A program made the position numbers and the translations under genes. A model generated the notes under the pieces. That model was not told the origin of the DNA and made no database searches. It saw nothing but the letters and a program-made list of their open reading frames with translations. A stretch of DNA of 64,000 nt, taken from Tsukamurella paurometabola (lineage in GTDB: Bacteria > Actinomycetota > Actinomycetes > Mycobacteriales > Mycobacteriaceae). The DNA lies in assembly GCF_900631615.1 (NCBI RefSeq), contig NZ_LR131273.1, positions 496,001-560,000 of the forward strand, read 5' to 3'. Below, piece by piece: positions 36,280 through 48,467 of the stretch. Each line of letters starts with the position of its first letter. Within the stretch, counting starts at the first letter, position 1.

Positions 36280-38727
36280 TCAGGCGACGTTCGCCGCGTA
36301 CTTCGCCGGGTCGGCGTCGAACTTCGGGGCGCACGAGGGGCAGCAGAAGAAGTACCGCTCGCCGTCGTAATCGCGGAACAGCCCGGCCGCCTCGGCGTCC
36401 GCCTTGACCACCGGATTGCCGACCATGACCGGGCAGGTGGTCGTGGGGCTCACCGGCGGCGTCGCCGCCTCCGGCCCCGCGGCGCTGCGGAATCCGCGCA
36501 GGCGCAGGCTGTTGCCGACGACGAAGACGCTGGAGAAGGCCATCGCCGCGCCGGCGAGCATCGGGTTGAGCATGCCCAGGGCCGCCACCGGGATGGCCGC
36601 GACGTTGTAGGCGAACGCCCAGAACAGGTTCGTCTTGATCGTGCGGAGCGTGCTGCGCGACAGGCGGATCGCGTCGACCGCGGCGCGCAGGTCACCGCGC
36701 ACCAGGGTGATGTCCGCGGCCTCGATCGCGACGTCCGTGCCCGTGCCCATCGCCAGTCCCAGGTCGGCGGCGGCGAGTGCGGGGGCGTCGTTGACGCCGT
36801 CGCCGACCATCGCCACCACGCGGCCCTGCGCCTGCAGGCTGGTCACCACGGTCACCTTGTCCTGCGGCATGACCTCGGCGATCACCTCGTCGATGCCCAC
36901 CTCCGCGCCGATCCTCCGGGCGGCGGCCTCGTTGTCGCCGGTGAGCAGCACGGGTGTCAGGCCCAGCGCCCGCAGTTCCCGGATCGCCTCCGCGCTGGTG
37001 GGTTTCACGGTGTCGGAGACGACCAGGATCCCCCGCGCGGCACCGTCCCAGCCGACGGCAACGACCGTCGCGCCCTGCGCCTTGGCGTCCGCCTTGGCCG
37101 CGGCGAGCCCGTCGGACAGGCGCAGCGCCCAGTCGGCGAGGAGCGATTCACGGCCCACGATCACGCCGTGACCGTCGACGACGCCCTGCACGCCCTGCCC
37201 CTCGATGTTCGCGAAACCCTCGACGGGCGCGAGCGATCCGAGCTTCGCGGCCGCCCCCTTGGCGATCGCCTGCGCGATCGGGTGCTCGGAGGCGTCCTCC
37301 AGTGCGCCGGCGTAGCGGAGCACGTCGAGCCGGTCGACGCCCTCCTCGGCGATCACGTCGACCAGGGTCATCCGGCCGGTGGTCACGGTGCCCGTCTTGT
37401 CGAGCACCACGGTGTCGACGCGGCGGGTCGACTCGAGGACCTCGGGGCCCTTGATGAGCACGCCCAGCTGCGCACCACGGCCGGTGCCGACGAGCAGCGC
37501 CGTCGGGGTGGCCAGGCCCAGCGCACACGGGCAGGCGATGACGAGCACGGCGACCGCGGCGGTGAAGGCCGCGGAGGCCGGGAAGCCCGCGCCGAGCCAG
37601 CCGCCCAACGCGATCGCGGCGATCGCGATGACGATCGGCACGAAGACGCCGGAGATCCGATCGGCCAGGCGCTGGACCTCGGCCTTACCGGTCTGCGCCT
37701 CCTCCACGAGCCGTGCCATCTGCGCGAGCTGCGTGTCCGCGCCGACGCGGGTGGCCCGCACCACGAGGCGCCCGCCCGCGTTGACGGTGGCACCCGTGAC
37801 CGCGTCGCCGGGGCCGACCTCGACGGGCACCGATTCGCCGGTGAGCATCGAGGCGTCGACCGCGGAGGTGCCGGAGACGACCACGCCGTCCGTGGCGATC
37901 TTCTCCCCGGGCCGCACGACGAACTCGTCGTCCGCGCGCAGCTCGTCGACGCCGATCTTCACCTCGGCCCCGTCGCGCAGGACGGACACCTCCTTGGCAC
38001 CGAGCTCGAGCAGCGCGCGCAGCGCCGCCCCCGCCCGCCGCTTGGAGCGCTTCTCGAAGTAGCGCCCCGCGAGGATGAACATCGTGACGCCGGCGGCCAC
38101 CTCGAGGTAGATGTTCGCGGCACCGTCGGACGGCGCGAGCGTGAGGCTGAAGGGGTGCTTCATGCCCGGCTCCCCCGCCGTGCCCAGGAAGAGCGCGTAC
38201 AGCGACCACAGGAACGCCGACAGCGTGCCCATCGAGATGAGGGTGTCCATCGTGGCCGTGCCGTGCTTGAGGTTGGCCCACGCCGCCTTGTGGAAGGGCC
38301 ATGCGCCCCACAGGATCACGGGCGATGCCAGGGCCAGCGACGCCCACTGCCAGGAGGTGAACTGCAGCGCGGGCACCATCGCCATGGCGATGACCGGCAC
38401 GCCGAGCACGACGGCGCCGAGGAGCCGGGTGCGCAGCGACGCCAGCTCGGCATCGGCCGGGGAGGCGTCGTCCCCCTCCGGGTTCGACGGTGCCGTCCCC
38501 ACCGGCGTCGCCCGGTACCCGGCGGCAGCGACCTCGTCGATCAGGCGTTGCGCGTCGACGCCCTCGGGCGCGAGCACCTTCGCCTTCTCGGTGGCGTAGT
38601 TGACCGTGGCGCTCACGCCGTCGATCTTGTTCAGGCGCCGCTCGATCCGGTTCGCGCACGAGGCGCAGGTCATGCCACCGATGTCCAGTTCGATGGGCGC
38701 GCCGCCGGTGGTGCCGGGTGTGCTCAT
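36280..38727 (-). CDS. copA: Copper-translocating P-type ATPase with C-terminal YHS domain
   Basis: Membrane pump that exports Cu(I). Of 815 residues. The N-terminal metal-binding domain has MTCASC at residues 19-24. There are eight membrane spans with the ion-site CPC ([11 protein letters not shown]) near 399, actuator TGES near 295, phosphorylation DKTGT near 444 and hinge GDGVND near 645. The C-terminus has an extra domain, residues about 764-815: [10 protein letters not shown], then [12 protein letters not shown], the YHS metal-binding pattern. The upstream partner gene and two CsoR-type boxes show copper control. Some homologues carry YHS at the N-terminus; placing it at the end is less common. 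Confidence 0.95.
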   Translation of the reverse strand: MSTPGTTGGAPIELDIGGMTCASCANRIERRLNKIDGVSATVNYATEKAKVLAPEGVDAQRLIDEVAAAGYRATPVGTAPSNPEGDDASPADAELASLRTRLLGAVVLGVPVIAMAMVPALQFTSWQWASLALASPVILWGAWPFHKAAWANLKHGTATMDTLISMGTLSAFLWSLYALFLGTAGEPGMKHPFSLTLAPSDGAANIYLEVAAGVTMFILAGRYFEKRSKRRAGAALRALLELGAKEVSVLRDGAEVKIGVDELRADDEFVVRPGEKIATDGVVVSGTSAVDASMLTGESVPVEVGPGDAVTGATVNAGGRLVVRATRVGADTQLAQMARLVEEAQTGKAEVQRLADRISGVFVPIVIAIAAIALGGWLGAGFPASAAFTAAVAVLVIACPCALGLATPTALLVGTGRGAQLGVLIKGPEVLESTRRVDTVVLDKTGTVTTGRMTLVDVIAEEGVDRLDVLRYAGALEDASEHPIAQAIAKGAAAKLGSLAPVEGFANIEGQGVQGVVDGHGVIVGRESLLADWALRLSDGLAAAKADAKAQGATVVAVGWDGAARGILVVSDTVKPTSAEAIRELRALGLTPVLLTGDNEAAARRIGAEVGIDEVIAEVMPQDKVTVVTSLQAQGRVVAMVGDGVNDAPALAAADLGLAMGTGTDVAIEAADITLVRGDLRAAVDAIRLSRSTLRTIKTNLFWAFAYNVAAIPVAALGMLNPMLAGAAMAFSSVFVVGNSLRLRGFRSAAGPEAATPPVSPTTTCPVMVGNPVVKADAEAAGLFRDYDGERYFFCCPSCAPKFDADPAKYAANVA

Positions 38728-38755
38728 GATCGATTCCTCTCCTCCTCGGTGGTGG

Positions 38756-39745
38756 TCAGTGCCCGCCGTGGCCGTCGGCCGGCGCGGCGGATGCGGGTGC
38801 GGACGCCGGGGTCTGCGGCGCGGTGGGCGCGGCCGCGTCGAGCACGAAGCTCGCGGTGCGGACCACCCCGTCGACCTGGAAGTCCAGGTAGAGCAGGTAG
38901 CGCCCCGCGGTGGGGGCCTGCGCCTGGAAGGCGATGGCGGGCCCGCCGGTGTCGCCGGGCTTCGGTTCGGCACCCTCGGGGTGGACGTGCAGGAACGCGA
39001 GGTCGCCCTGGCGGAGCGCGACGAGGTGGCCGAAGGCCCCGAGGTAGGGCTGCAGCGCCGTGACGGGCGCGCCGTCGCGCGTGACCCGCAGCGTGACGGG
39101 GCTCGACGCGCCGGCGACGAGGTCGCCGTCGAGCGCGACGGTGAAGCCGTCGACCCGGGCGATGCGCGAGGGCGCCGGGTCGGCGGGGGTGTACCGACCC
39201 GCGACCTCGACGGTGCGCGAGAGCGTGACCGGGGAGCCGGAGGCGGGCGCGAAATCGGCGTAGAGCCGGTACGTGCCCGCGTCGGCCCAGCTCCAGGGCA
39301 CCGACCAGGTGCCCGTAGCGCGGTCGAGGGTCGGGTGCACGTGCCGGAACAGGGTGCCGTCGGAGCGGACCGCGATGAGGTGCAGGTCCTTCTCGTGCGT
39401 CGTCGTGTACGCCGTGACGGGGGCACCGGCGGCGTCCTCGATGCGGAAGCTCAGGGTGCCCGCCTCGCCCACGGCGCGCGGCGCCCCGACGGGCGACAGG
39501 GTGAGCCCGTCGGTGCTGAGGGCGACGCCCTTGAGCGGGGCCGCGGCGCCGGGAGCGGCCGCCGCCGGGGCGCCGTGCCCGCCGTGCCCCTGGTCCGCCT
39601 GCGCGTTCCACTGCGCGACGGCGCCGTCGGGCACCACCGCGCCGGCGATGCCGTACGCGCCGCCGAAGGCCACCACGAGGCCAGCGCCGTAGATCGCGAG
39701 TTTCGCCGCCGGGTTCATCGATCGCCGCGTCGTCCGGCCGTCCAT
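38756..39745 (-). CDS. Membrane-anchored extracytoplasmic protein of the copper cluster
   Basis: Protein of 329 residues. Near the N-terminus [20 protein letters not shown] is a signal anchor; the rest lies outside the membrane. His/Gly patches ([10 protein letters not shown] near residue 50 and the end ADGHGGH) can bind copper. Two similar beta-rich halves contain [17 protein letters not shown] near 125 and [19 protein letters not shown] near 240, each with HVHP. Related proteins occur upstream of copper ATPase genes in actinobacteria without tested function. ATG at 39745 has AGGAGG before it; ATG at 39718 is possible. It precedes copA by 28 bp and shares its promoter. Confidence 0.8.
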   Translation of the reverse strand: MDGRTTRRSMNPAAKLAIYGAGLVVAFGGAYGIAGAVVPDGAVAQWNAQADQGHGGHGAPAAAAPGAAAPLKGVALSTDGLTLSPVGAPRAVGEAGTLSFRIEDAAGAPVTAYTTTHEKDLHLIAVRSDGTLFRHVHPTLDRATGTWSVPWSWADAGTYRLYADFAPASGSPVTLSRTVEVAGRYTPADPAPSRIARVDGFTVALDGDLVAGASSPVTLRVTRDGAPVTALQPYLGAFGHLVALRQGDLAFLHVHPEGAEPKPGDTGGPAIAFQAQAPTAGRYLLYLDFQVDGVVRTASFVLDAAAPTAPQTPASAPASAAPADGHGGH

Positions 39746-39761
39746 GATTCCTCCTCGGTCA

Positions 39762-39813
39762 GGGGTACCCCTAGTGGGTATCTGAACCTGAATGTATACC
39801 CCCTAGGGGTATC
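39762..39813 (-). promoter_or_regulatory. Two CsoR-type copper operators over the cop promoter
   Basis: GTATACCCCCTAGGGGTATC at 39794-39813 is a near-perfect palindrome of the CsoR box type (ATACCC...GGGTAT). A second, less perfect copy, TACCCCTAGTGGGTA, lies at 39766-39780. In the direction of transcription TATACA next to the first box is a likely -10 hexamer, so CsoR binding would block RNA polymerase until Cu(I) is present. No csoR gene is in the window. Confidence 0.8.
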
Positions 39814-39866
39814 ACGCAAGGCCGCGACGACCCCGATCAGAGGAGAGAACGAGAGGGAGCGCGCGC

Positions 39867-40781
39867 CTACGGCACGACGGTGGCGCCCGGCACGGGACCG
39901 GAGGCCACACGCACCGTCCGGCAGACGCCGGCGCCGGCGAGTTCGGTGCCCACGTCGACCGCGTCGTCGGCACTCGCACACAGGAAGGCGCAGGTGGGGC
40001 CGCTGCCGGAGACGATGCCCGCGAGCGCGCCCGCCTCCATGCCCGCGCGCAGCGTGCGCCGCAGGCCCGGCTGCAGCGACAGGGCCGCGGCCTGCAGGTC
40101 ATTGACCAGCAGCGGCGCGAGGCGGTGCGGATCGCCCGAGGCCACAGCGGCCAGCAACGCGTCGGGGCTACCCGCGCGCGGCGGATCGCCGGCCTCCCGC
40201 AGCCGGTCGAGCTCGTGATACACCGCGGGGGTACTCAGCCCGTCACGCGCGAGGGCGAGCGTCCAGTGGAACTCGCCGCGGGCGAGCGCGGGGATGAGCC
40301 GTTCGCCGCGGCCGGTGCCGAGCGCCGTGTGGCCGTGCAGGGAGAAGGGCACGTCGGAGCCGAGCGTCGCGGCCACCTCGTCGAGCTCGTCGCGGCCGAT
40401 GTCGAGCCCCCACAGCGTGGCGGCGCCGAGCAGCGCGGCCGCGGCGTCCGCGGAACCGCCGGCCATGCCGCCGGCGACGGGAATGCCCTTGGCGATGTCG
40501 ATGCGCATGTTCGGGTCCCGGTCGTACCGCTCGGCAAGCGCGACCACGGCCCGCGCGGCGAGATTGGTCGGGTCCGTCGGCACGTCGCGGGCCCCGTCGC
40601 CCGTCACGTGGAGCGACAGCGCGTCCGACGGGGTGAGGGTCACATCGTCGTGCAGGGAGAGCGCCTGGAAGACGGTGACCAGCTCGTGGAAGCCGTCGGG
40701 CCGCACGTCGCCCACCCCGAGGTGAAGGTTCACCTTGGCGGGCGCCCGCACGGTCAGGGGGGTCGGAACCACGGAAAGCAC
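39867..40781 (-). CDS. ispE: 4-diphosphocytidyl-2-C-methyl-D-erythritol kinase
   Basis: GHMP kinase of the MEP pathway for isoprenoid precursors. Of 304 residues. The start [20 protein letters not shown] has the catalytic Lys, [19 protein letters not shown] near residue 98 is the ATP loop, [19 protein letters not shown] near 137 has the Asp, and [13 protein letters not shown] closes the site. GTG at 40781 lies ten bases after the ksgA stop. Order ksgA-ispE is conserved in mycobacteria. Confidence 0.96.
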   Translation of the reverse strand: MLSVVPTPLTVRAPAKVNLHLGVGDVRPDGFHELVTVFQALSLHDDVTLTPSDALSLHVTGDGARDVPTDPTNLAARAVVALAERYDRDPNMRIDIAKGIPVAGGMAGGSADAAAALLGAATLWGLDIGRDELDEVAATLGSDVPFSLHGHTALGTGRGERLIPALARGEFHWTLALARDGLSTPAVYHELDRLREAGDPPRAGSPDALLAAVASGDPHRLAPLLVNDLQAAALSLQPGLRRTLRAGMEAGALAGIVSGSGPTCAFLCASADDAVDVGTELAGAGVCRTVRVASGPVPGATVVP

Positions 40782-40791
40782 GCGGTCCAGA

Positions 40792-41685
40792 CTACGGGGC
40801 GGGCGCCGCGGGCCGAGCGGCGGCGAGCGCGGAGAACTGCTCGACCGAGAGCTTCTCGCCCCGCTCACGCGGGTCGATACCGGCCGCGACCAGCAGTTCC
40901 TCGGCCGCGGCGGGAGATCCGGCCCAGCCCGCGAGCGCGGCGCGCAGGGTCTTGCGGCGCTGCGCGAAGGCCGCATCGACCGCCGCCCACAGGCGGGCGC
41001 GGTCCACGTCGGGCCGGCCGTCGGGGCCGTGCAGGTCGATCCGCACCAGCCCGGATTCGACGTTGGGTTCGGGCCAGAACACCGCCCGCCCGACGGTGCC
41101 CGCCTTACGCACGCGCCCGTAGTACGCCGCCTTGACCGACGGGACGCCGTAGACGCGCGACCCCGGCGCCGCGGCGAGCCGGTCCGCCACCTCGAGCTGC
41201 ACCATCACGAGCACGGTGCGCAGCGTCGGGACCTCCGCCAACAGGTGCAGCAGCACCGGCACCGAGACGTTGTACGGGAGGTTCGCGACGAGCACCGTCG
41301 GGGACCCCGCGGCGGACACCTGCGCACCGGTCACCGTGAGCGCGTCCTCGCCGATCACCGTGAGGTTGCGGGCGAGTTCGGGGGCGCGCTCGGCCACCGT
41401 CTTCGGGAGCTGTTCCGCGAGAACGGGATCGATCTCGATGGCGGTCACGGAGGAGACGGCGTCGAGCAGCGCGAGGGTGAGCGACCCGAGGCCCGGCCCC
41501 ACCTCGAGCGCGACATCGTCGGGCCGCACGTCGGCCGCGGCGACGATCTTGCGGACCGTGTTCGGATCGTGCACGAAGTTCTGCCCCAGCGTCTTCGTGG
41601 GACGAACGGACAACTGCTCGGCCAGGCCGCGGATCTCCGCGGGGCCGAGCAGTCGTGCCTGATTCTTGAATTCGGCGCCGGTCAC
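40792..41685 (-). CDS. rsmA: 16S rRNA dimethyladenosine transferase
   Basis: Also called KsgA. Dimethylates two adenines near the 3' end of 16S rRNA with S-adenosylmethionine. Of 297 residues: [16 protein letters not shown] near residue 34, [15 protein letters not shown] near 60 (SAM site), and [17 protein letters not shown] near 135 with the NLPY motif. Start ATG at 41685. It lies 18 bp after rpfB on the same strand, as in M. tuberculosis Rv1009-Rv1011. Confidence 0.97.
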   Translation of the reverse strand: MTGAEFKNQARLLGPAEIRGLAEQLSVRPTKTLGQNFVHDPNTVRKIVAAADVRPDDVALEVGPGLGSLTLALLDAVSSVTAIEIDPVLAEQLPKTVAERAPELARNLTVIGEDALTVTGAQVSAAGSPTVLVANLPYNVSVPVLLHLLAEVPTLRTVLVMVQLEVADRLAAAPGSRVYGVPSVKAAYYGRVRKAGTVGRAVFWPEPNVESGLVRIDLHGPDGRPDVDRARLWAAVDAAFAQRRKTLRAALAGWAGSPAAAEELLVAAGIDPRERGEKLSVEQFSALAAARPAAPAP

Positions 41686-41703
41686 CGGTGTGACTCTACC
41701 GAG

Positions 41704-43279
<1,576 letters not shown>

Positions 43280-43306
43280 AGAAGCCGGAGACGTGCCAGC
43301 TTCTGT

Positions 43307-44155
43307 TCATTTCGCGCCCGCGAATGTGGCGCCGAACACACGCTCCGCGGTCGCCGTCGTCGCCGCCGCGATCTCCTCCGGGGCGACTCCGCGCAGGTCA
43401 GCGAGGTATCGGGCGGTGTACGGGATGCAGTACGACTCGTTGGGCGTACCCCGGTACGGGTGGGGTGTGAGATACGGCGCGTCGGTCTCGACGAGCAGTT
43501 GACCGTCCGGAACGAGACGCGCAGCCTCCTGCAGCTCGGTCGCGTTGGTGAACGTGACCGTGCCCGAGAAGCTCAGGACGTAGCCGCGGTCCACGCACTC
43601 CCGCGCCATCGCCGCGTCGCCGGAGAAGCAGTGGAAGATCACCGTCTCCGGGGCGCCGACGCGCTCGAGGTCACGCAGGATGTCGGCGTCGGCCTCGCGG
43701 TTGTGGATCATCAGCGGCTTGCCCAGCCGCTTCGCCAGGTCGATGTGCCACTCGAAGGCCGCGTGCTGCTGCGCCGGCGTCGCGACGTCCTCCCGCTTCC
43801 CGAGCCAGTACCAGTCCAGCCCGGTCTCGCCGATCGCCACGCAGCGCGGATCGGACGCGAGGCGCTCGAGCTCCGCCGGCGCACCGTCGAGCTCCAGCTG
43901 GTGCGCGTCCGTCGGGTGCAGGGCCACGGCGGCGAACACCCGCTCGTCCCAGCGGCTCGCCTCGATGACGAACCGCGCCTGCTCGAGGTCGCAGGCGACG
44001 GTGACGACCCGGTCGACGCCGACGGACGCCGAGCGGTCGACCACCTCGCGGACGGCCTCGGGGGTGCGGGCGCGGCAGCCGTCGAGATGGGTGTGCGCGT
44101 CGACCAGGCCGGGCAGCGGTGCGGGCAGCGGAGGCGGCGGCTTCTTCTTCCCCAC
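43307..44155 (-). CDS. TatD family metal-dependent hydrolase
   Basis: TIM-barrel DNase-type hydrolase of 282 residues. Metal ligands are VDAHTHLDGC near residue 20, IGETGLDWYW near 98, HNREAD near 150 and IFHCFSGD near 170, with late VETDAPYLTPHPYRG. TatD proteins act as 3'-5' exonucleases in DNA repair and apoptosis-like decay. It sits six bases after metG and before rpfB on the same strand, as is usual in mycobacteria, but it is not tied to methionine metabolism. Confidence 0.93.
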   Translation of the reverse strand: MGKKKPPPPLPAPLPGLVDAHTHLDGCRARTPEAVREVVDRSASVGVDRVVTVACDLEQARFVIEASRWDERVFAAVALHPTDAHQLELDGAPAELERLASDPRCVAIGETGLDWYWLGKREDVATPAQQHAAFEWHIDLAKRLGKPLMIHNREADADILRDLERVGAPETVIFHCFSGDAAMARECVDRGYVLSFSGTVTFTNATELQEAARLVPDGQLLVETDAPYLTPHPYRGTPNESYCIPYTARYLADLRGVAPEEIAAATTATAERVFGATFAGAK

Positions 44156-44161
44156 GACCGC

Positions 44162-45715
44162 TCAGGCCTCCGGCTCGGGCTCGACGTACCGCGGGAAGAC
44201 GCCCTGGGGCTTGGGCAGGGCGGTGCCGGGCACGAGGCGGGTGCCGACGGCCTCGAAGGTGCGCTGGTCCTTCGGCTGCTCCAGCAGGGTGAGCAGTTCC
44301 TCCGCGGACTCCGGCATCACCGGCTGCAGCAGCAGCGCGACCTGGCGGACCACCTCGGCGGTGACGTAGAGCACCGTGCCCATGCGCTCGGGGTCGCTCG
44401 CCTTGAGCTTCCACGGCTCCTGTGCGGAGAAGTACCGGTTGGTCTCGGCGAGCACCTCCCAGATCGCCTCGAGGTAGAGGTGCAGGGCCTGGTCGCCGAC
44501 GTGCCGCCGGGACGTCGCCAGCAGACCGTCGGCCCGGGCGAGCAGGGCCTCGTCGTCGGGCGTGAACGGGCCCGGTGTGGGGACCGTGCCCGCGCAGTTC
44601 TTGTTGATCATCGACAGCGAGCGCTGCGCGAGATTGCCGAGCTCGTTCGCGAGATCGGCGTTGATGCGGCCGACGATGGCCTCGTGGCTGTAGCTGCCGT
44701 CCTGGCCGAAGCTGACCTCACGGAGCAGGAAGAAGCGCAGCGCGTCGAGGCCGTACTCGGCGATGAGGGCGTGCGGGTCGACCACGTTGCCGACCGACTT
44801 GCTCATCTTCTCGCCCTTGTTGAACAGGAAGCCGTGGGCGAAGACGCGCTCGGGCAGCTCGATCCCCGCACTCATGAGGAACGCGGGCCAGTAGACGGCG
44901 TGGAAGCGGATGATGTCCTTGCCGATGATCTGCAGCTTCGGCGGCCAGAACGTCCGGAACCGCTCGGAGTCCGTGTCCGGGTAGCCGGCACCGGTCAGGT
45001 AGTTGGTCAGCGCATCGACCCAGACGTACATGACGTGGTCGGGGTCGCCGGGCACAGGGACGCCCCAGTCGAAGGTGTCGCGGCTGATCGACAGGTCCTT
45101 GAGGCCGCCCTTGATGAAGCTGACGATCTCGTTGCGGCGGGTGGCCGGCTCCAGGTAGCCGCCCTCGCGATCGAGGAGCTCCAGCAGCCGGTCCTGGTAC
45201 GCGGACAGCTTGAAGAAGTAGGACGCCTCCTCGGTCCACTCGACCTCGGTGCCGGTGTCGGTGGCGACGCGGGTGCCGTCCTCGGTGACCGTGGTCTCGT
45301 CCTCCGCGTAGTACGCCTCGTCGCGCACGGAGTACCAGCCGGAGTACTTGCCGAGGTAGATGTCGCCCGCGTCGACCATCTTCTGCCAGATGGCCTTCGA
45401 CGCCTCGTAGTGGTCGGCGTCGGTGGTGCGGATGAACCGGTCGAAGGTCGAGCCGACGGCCCGCTGCAGCGCCTCGAAGGCAGCGGCGTTGCGGTCGGCG
45501 AGGGCCTTGGTCTCGATGCCCTCCTTGGCGGCGGTCTGCTGCATCTTCAGCCCGTGCTCGTCCGTGCCGGTGAGGTAGAAGACCTCGTAGCCGTCGAGGC
45601 GCTGGAACCGCGCGATCACGTCGGTGGCGATGTACTCGTAGGCGTGCCCGATGTGGGGCACGCCGTTCGGGTAGGCGATCGCCGTGGTGATGTAGAAAGC
45701 CTTGTCTGCAGCCAT
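44162..45715 (-). CDS. metG: Methionyl-tRNA synthetase
   Basis: Class I enzyme that charges tRNA-Met. Of 517 residues, the short form without a C-terminal tRNA-binding domain. The HIGH motif is in [19 protein letters not shown] near residue 20, and the KMSKS loop is in [14 protein letters not shown] near 300. An anticodon-binding helical domain covers about 380-510. Start ATG at 45715. tatD, rpfB, ksgA and ispE follow leftward and may share the transcript. Confidence 0.97.
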   Translation of the reverse strand: MAADKAFYITTAIAYPNGVPHIGHAYEYIATDVIARFQRLDGYEVFYLTGTDEHGLKMQQTAAKEGIETKALADRNAAAFEALQRAVGSTFDRFIRTTDADHYEASKAIWQKMVDAGDIYLGKYSGWYSVRDEAYYAEDETTVTEDGTRVATDTGTEVEWTEEASYFFKLSAYQDRLLELLDREGGYLEPATRRNEIVSFIKGGLKDLSISRDTFDWGVPVPGDPDHVMYVWVDALTNYLTGAGYPDTDSERFRTFWPPKLQIIGKDIIRFHAVYWPAFLMSAGIELPERVFAHGFLFNKGEKMSKSVGNVVDPHALIAEYGLDALRFFLLREVSFGQDGSYSHEAIVGRINADLANELGNLAQRSLSMINKNCAGTVPTPGPFTPDDEALLARADGLLATSRRHVGDQALHLYLEAIWEVLAETNRYFSAQEPWKLKASDPERMGTVLYVTAEVVRQVALLLQPVMPESAEELLTLLEQPKDQRTFEAVGTRLVPGTALPKPQGVFPRYVEPEPEA

Positions 45716-45861
45716 GGTGCGCCCAGCTTATCGGTGCCCGGAGGCGGTCCGGCAAGCACGTTTCCCGGGCGCGCGTCAACCCCCTGTGGAAACTCCGAGT
45801 CCTTCCACAGGCGGCGTCCGGTGGAACTGTCCGCCCGGGTCCGCTGCGCCAGCATCACCCC

Positions 45862-46686
45862 ATGGGGGAACACGGGGTGCACACACGCGAGGAGCTCCTG
45901 GATTCGGATTGGACCGACAGGGCGATCCGGGTCGCCGTCCATGCCGAACGCCTGGAGCGACTGCGCCCGGGGTGGTACGCGGAGACCGGGGCGGATCCGG
46001 ATGTCGCCCGCGCCGTCCGGCTGGGCGGCGCGCTGAGCTGCATGTCCGTCCTGGCGCGCGAGAAGGTCTGGGTGCCCGAGTCGGCGCGCGGACTGCACGT
46101 CCGGCTGTGCCGACGGAAGTCGTCGGGACCTCACAGCACGTACCACGCCTGCGGCAGCGGACTGGGCGATCCGCCCCGCGCGGTGGACGATCTCGAGACC
46201 GCAGTCCGTGCAGTCGTCGGCTGCATCCGGGGCGATGATTTGGTCGCCGTCCTCGACTCGATCCTGCACCGGAAACTGATGCAGCCCGCCGAGCTGGCCG
46301 GTGTCCTGCGCGAGGCGCCGCGCCGGGTGCACCGGGCCCTCGCCGCCGTAGACGGCAGTGCAGATTCCGGCACCGAGACCCGCGTTCGTCTGCACGTGCG
46401 GCGCAAGCGGTTGGAGTACCGGACGCAGGTGTTCCTTCCCGGCGTCGGCTACGTGGACATCCTGGTGGGGCGGAGCCTGGTGATCGAATGCGATAGCGAG
46501 GAGCACCACTCGGGCCAAGCGATCGAGGCGGATCGCGAGCGGGACCTGGCCCTGCACATCCTGGGATTCGAGGTGCTACGTCTGTCCTACCAGCAGGTGT
46601 TCCACCAGTTCCCGAAGGTCGAAGCGGCGATCGCCCGCAAGATCGTCGCCGGCGATCACCGCCGGCCGGTCGACTTCACGCCGTGA
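45862..46686 (+). CDS. AbiEi-like HTH protein with DUF559 (Vsr-like) domain
   Basis: Protein of 274 residues. The N-terminal 50 residues (HTREELLDSDWTDRAIRVAV, then LRPGWYAETG) resemble the winged helix of AbiEi antitoxins. The C-terminal 80 residues have the DUF559 nuclease-like fold: GYVDILVGRSLVIECDSEEH, then ALHILGFEVLRLSYQQVF, with the Asp/Glu pattern of PD-(D/E)xK enzymes. No toxin gene is next to it. Such solo proteins are common in Mycobacteriales and of unknown use. Divergent from metG. The region 46687-46847 downstream holds nothing clear. Confidence 0.75.
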   Translation: MGEHGVHTREELLDSDWTDRAIRVAVHAERLERLRPGWYAETGADPDVARAVRLGGALSCMSVLAREKVWVPESARGLHVRLCRRKSSGPHSTYHACGSGLGDPPRAVDDLETAVRAVVGCIRGDDLVAVLDSILHRKLMQPAELAGVLREAPRRVHRALAAVDGSADSGTETRVRLHVRRKRLEYRTQVFLPGVGYVDILVGRSLVIECDSEEHHSGQAIEADRERDLALHILGFEVLRLSYQQVFHQFPKVEAAIARKIVAGDHRRPVDFTP

Positions 46687-46847
46687 CGCCCAGCTACCCG
46701 GGATACCCGCTGAAATGTGCGCCACAGCGGCGCCGCCCATCGACATCGCGGGGGTCGCGCCGCTCAGCAACTCATCTCAGCGCATACAGCGCCTATGTCC
46801 GACGTTGCGCGCGTAGCCGGAAGGCGTTCACGAGCGCGGACTGCCCG

Positions 46848-47120
46848 TCAGCCGGCGAGGACGGACGCCGGCACCGCGTCCAGCGCGATGACGGCGCCGG
46901 TCTCATCGAGGCGGAAGCGGGCGATGTCGCGCCCGTAGCGGACGTAGACCACGTCGTAGTCCACGCCGATGACCTCGGTGTCGACGGTCGGCACCGCGGT
47001 CGCGGTACCGGCGTACTCGCCCTCCGCGTAGAACCGCACCTGGCTGCGGTCGCCGTGGGCGACGTGCACCCACGCGAGCCGCCCGCCGAGGGCCGTGCCG
47101 CCGTCGATCACCGGGTTCAT
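46848..47120 (-). CDS. Hypothetical protein, 90 residues
   Basis: Soluble, mostly beta protein. It starts MNPVIDGGTALGGRLAWVHV and has alternating strands (VRFYAEGEYAGTATAVPTVD, VIGVDYDVVYVRYGRDIARF), ending in a helix-free tail. No family is recognised. ATG at 47120 has a strong ribosome site, AGGAGGA, which argues that it is real. It is divergent from pabB with a 157-bp gap that holds no gene. Confidence 0.6.
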   Translation of the reverse strand: MNPVIDGGTALGGRLAWVHVAHGDRSQVRFYAEGEYAGTATAVPTVDTEVIGVDYDVVYVRYGRDIARFRLDETGAVIALDAVPASVLAG

Positions 47121-47277
47121 CGTTCCTCCTCCGTGGTTCGGGTGGCGGGCGGATCGGGTGGGTGGGAGAGATCCGCCGGCCGAGATCCACTCTTCCGCCC
47201 CGACCCGTCCGGGCACATCCGGTGAAACCCCCATTCCTCCCCCGGATCGCCGCGGTGCGGCGTGACAGGATGGCTCG

Positions 47278-48432
47278 GTGCATCCGGTCGACATGCTGCG
47301 CGCGCTCCGCGACCGCGGCCACCGGCCCGGCGCGCTGCTCGGCGCGTGGGGCGGCTTCCGCGCCGTGATCGCTCCGTCGCCCCGCGTGGAGCCCGGCATC
47401 GCGCCCGACGGTGCGCCGTGGCTCGGCATCGTCGGGTACCCGGACACCACCGACGAGCCCCGCCTGGTGCCGGAGGTCCTCGGCGGCGATCCCGGGCCGC
47501 TGCTCCTCCTCGACGACGACGGCCGGTGGACCTGCACCGATCCGGCGTTCCCCGTTCCCGACGCCGCGCCCGCCGCGCGCCCGTGGTCCGCCACCTGGAC
47601 CGCTCCCGACCGCGCGGATCACCGTGCGGCCGTCCTCGCCTGCCAGGAGGCGATCCGCGCCGGCGACGTCTACCAGGTGAACGTGTGCACCCGCTTCGAC
47701 GGCGCGCTCACCGGCGACCCGCTGGACCTGTTCGCCGACGTCGCCGCCGGCACGCGCCCCGCCAAGGCCGCCTACCTCGAGGGCGACTGGGGCGCCGTCG
47801 CCTCCTTCTCCCCCGAGACCTTCCTCTCCGAGCGCGACGGGCTCCTGATCGAGCGGCCCATCAAGGGCACGCTGCCGCTCACCCGGCCGCCGGAGGACCT
47901 GCGCGCGAGCGTCAAGGACGTCGCGGAGAACGTGATGATCGTCGACCTGGTGCGCAACGACCTCAGCCGCGTCGCGGAGACCGGCACCGTCCGGACCCCG
48001 GAACTCCTGCGGGTCGAGCCCGCGCCCGGTGTCTGGCACCTGGTCTCGACGGTGACCGCCCGGCAGCGGCCCGGCACCACCCGGGCGGATCTGCTCGACG
48101 CGACCTTCCCACCTGCGTCGGTCACCGGCACCCCGAAGCTCTCCGCCCGCGAGCGGATCACCGCGTGGGAGCGGCACACGCGGGGCACGTACTGCGGAGC
48201 GATCGGCATCGACCACCCGCTGACGGGCCTGGACCTGAGCGTCGCGATCCGCACCGTCGAAGCGCGCGACGGTGCCCTGCGGCTCGGCGTGGGCGGTGGT
48301 ATCACCATCGACTCCGAGCCGGACGCCGAGTGGCGCGAGTGCCTCGACAAGGCGGCGTCGATCGTCGGGTACCCGGCGCCGGGAGCGGAGCGAGCGGGCC
48401 GCGCCGATCGGGCATCTCCCCCGTACGGGTGA
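47278..48432 (+). CDS. pabB: Aminodeoxychorismate synthase component I
   Basis: Converts chorismate with ammonia to 4-amino-4-deoxychorismate for folate. Of 384 residues. The chorismate-binding domain has AGDVYQVNVCTRFDG near residue 135, PIKGTLPLTRPPEDL near 195, ENVMIVDLVRNDLSRVAETG near 220, PPASVTGTPKL near 280 and GTYCGAIGIDHPL near 303. The N-terminal part is short, as in other actinobacterial PabB. GTG at 47278. It matches Rv1005c in place. The amidotransferase pabA is not in the window. Confidence 0.93.
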   Translation: MHPVDMLRALRDRGHRPGALLGAWGGFRAVIAPSPRVEPGIAPDGAPWLGIVGYPDTTDEPRLVPEVLGGDPGPLLLLDDDGRWTCTDPAFPVPDAAPAARPWSATWTAPDRADHRAAVLACQEAIRAGDVYQVNVCTRFDGALTGDPLDLFADVAAGTRPAKAAYLEGDWGAVASFSPETFLSERDGLLIERPIKGTLPLTRPPEDLRASVKDVAENVMIVDLVRNDLSRVAETGTVRTPELLRVEPAPGVWHLVSTVTARQRPGTTRADLLDATFPPASVTGTPKLSARERITAWERHTRGTYCGAIGIDHPLTGLDLSVAIRTVEARDGALRLGVGGGITIDSEPDAEWRECLDKAASIVGYPAPGAERAGRADRASPPYG

Positions 48433-48467
48433 CGACGCGCCGCGCCACGGGCGGCGACACTGGCCGC

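Noticed and set aside
45862-46686. Complete AbiE toxin-antitoxin pair
   Set aside because: No nucleotidyltransferase-type toxin gene lies on either side.
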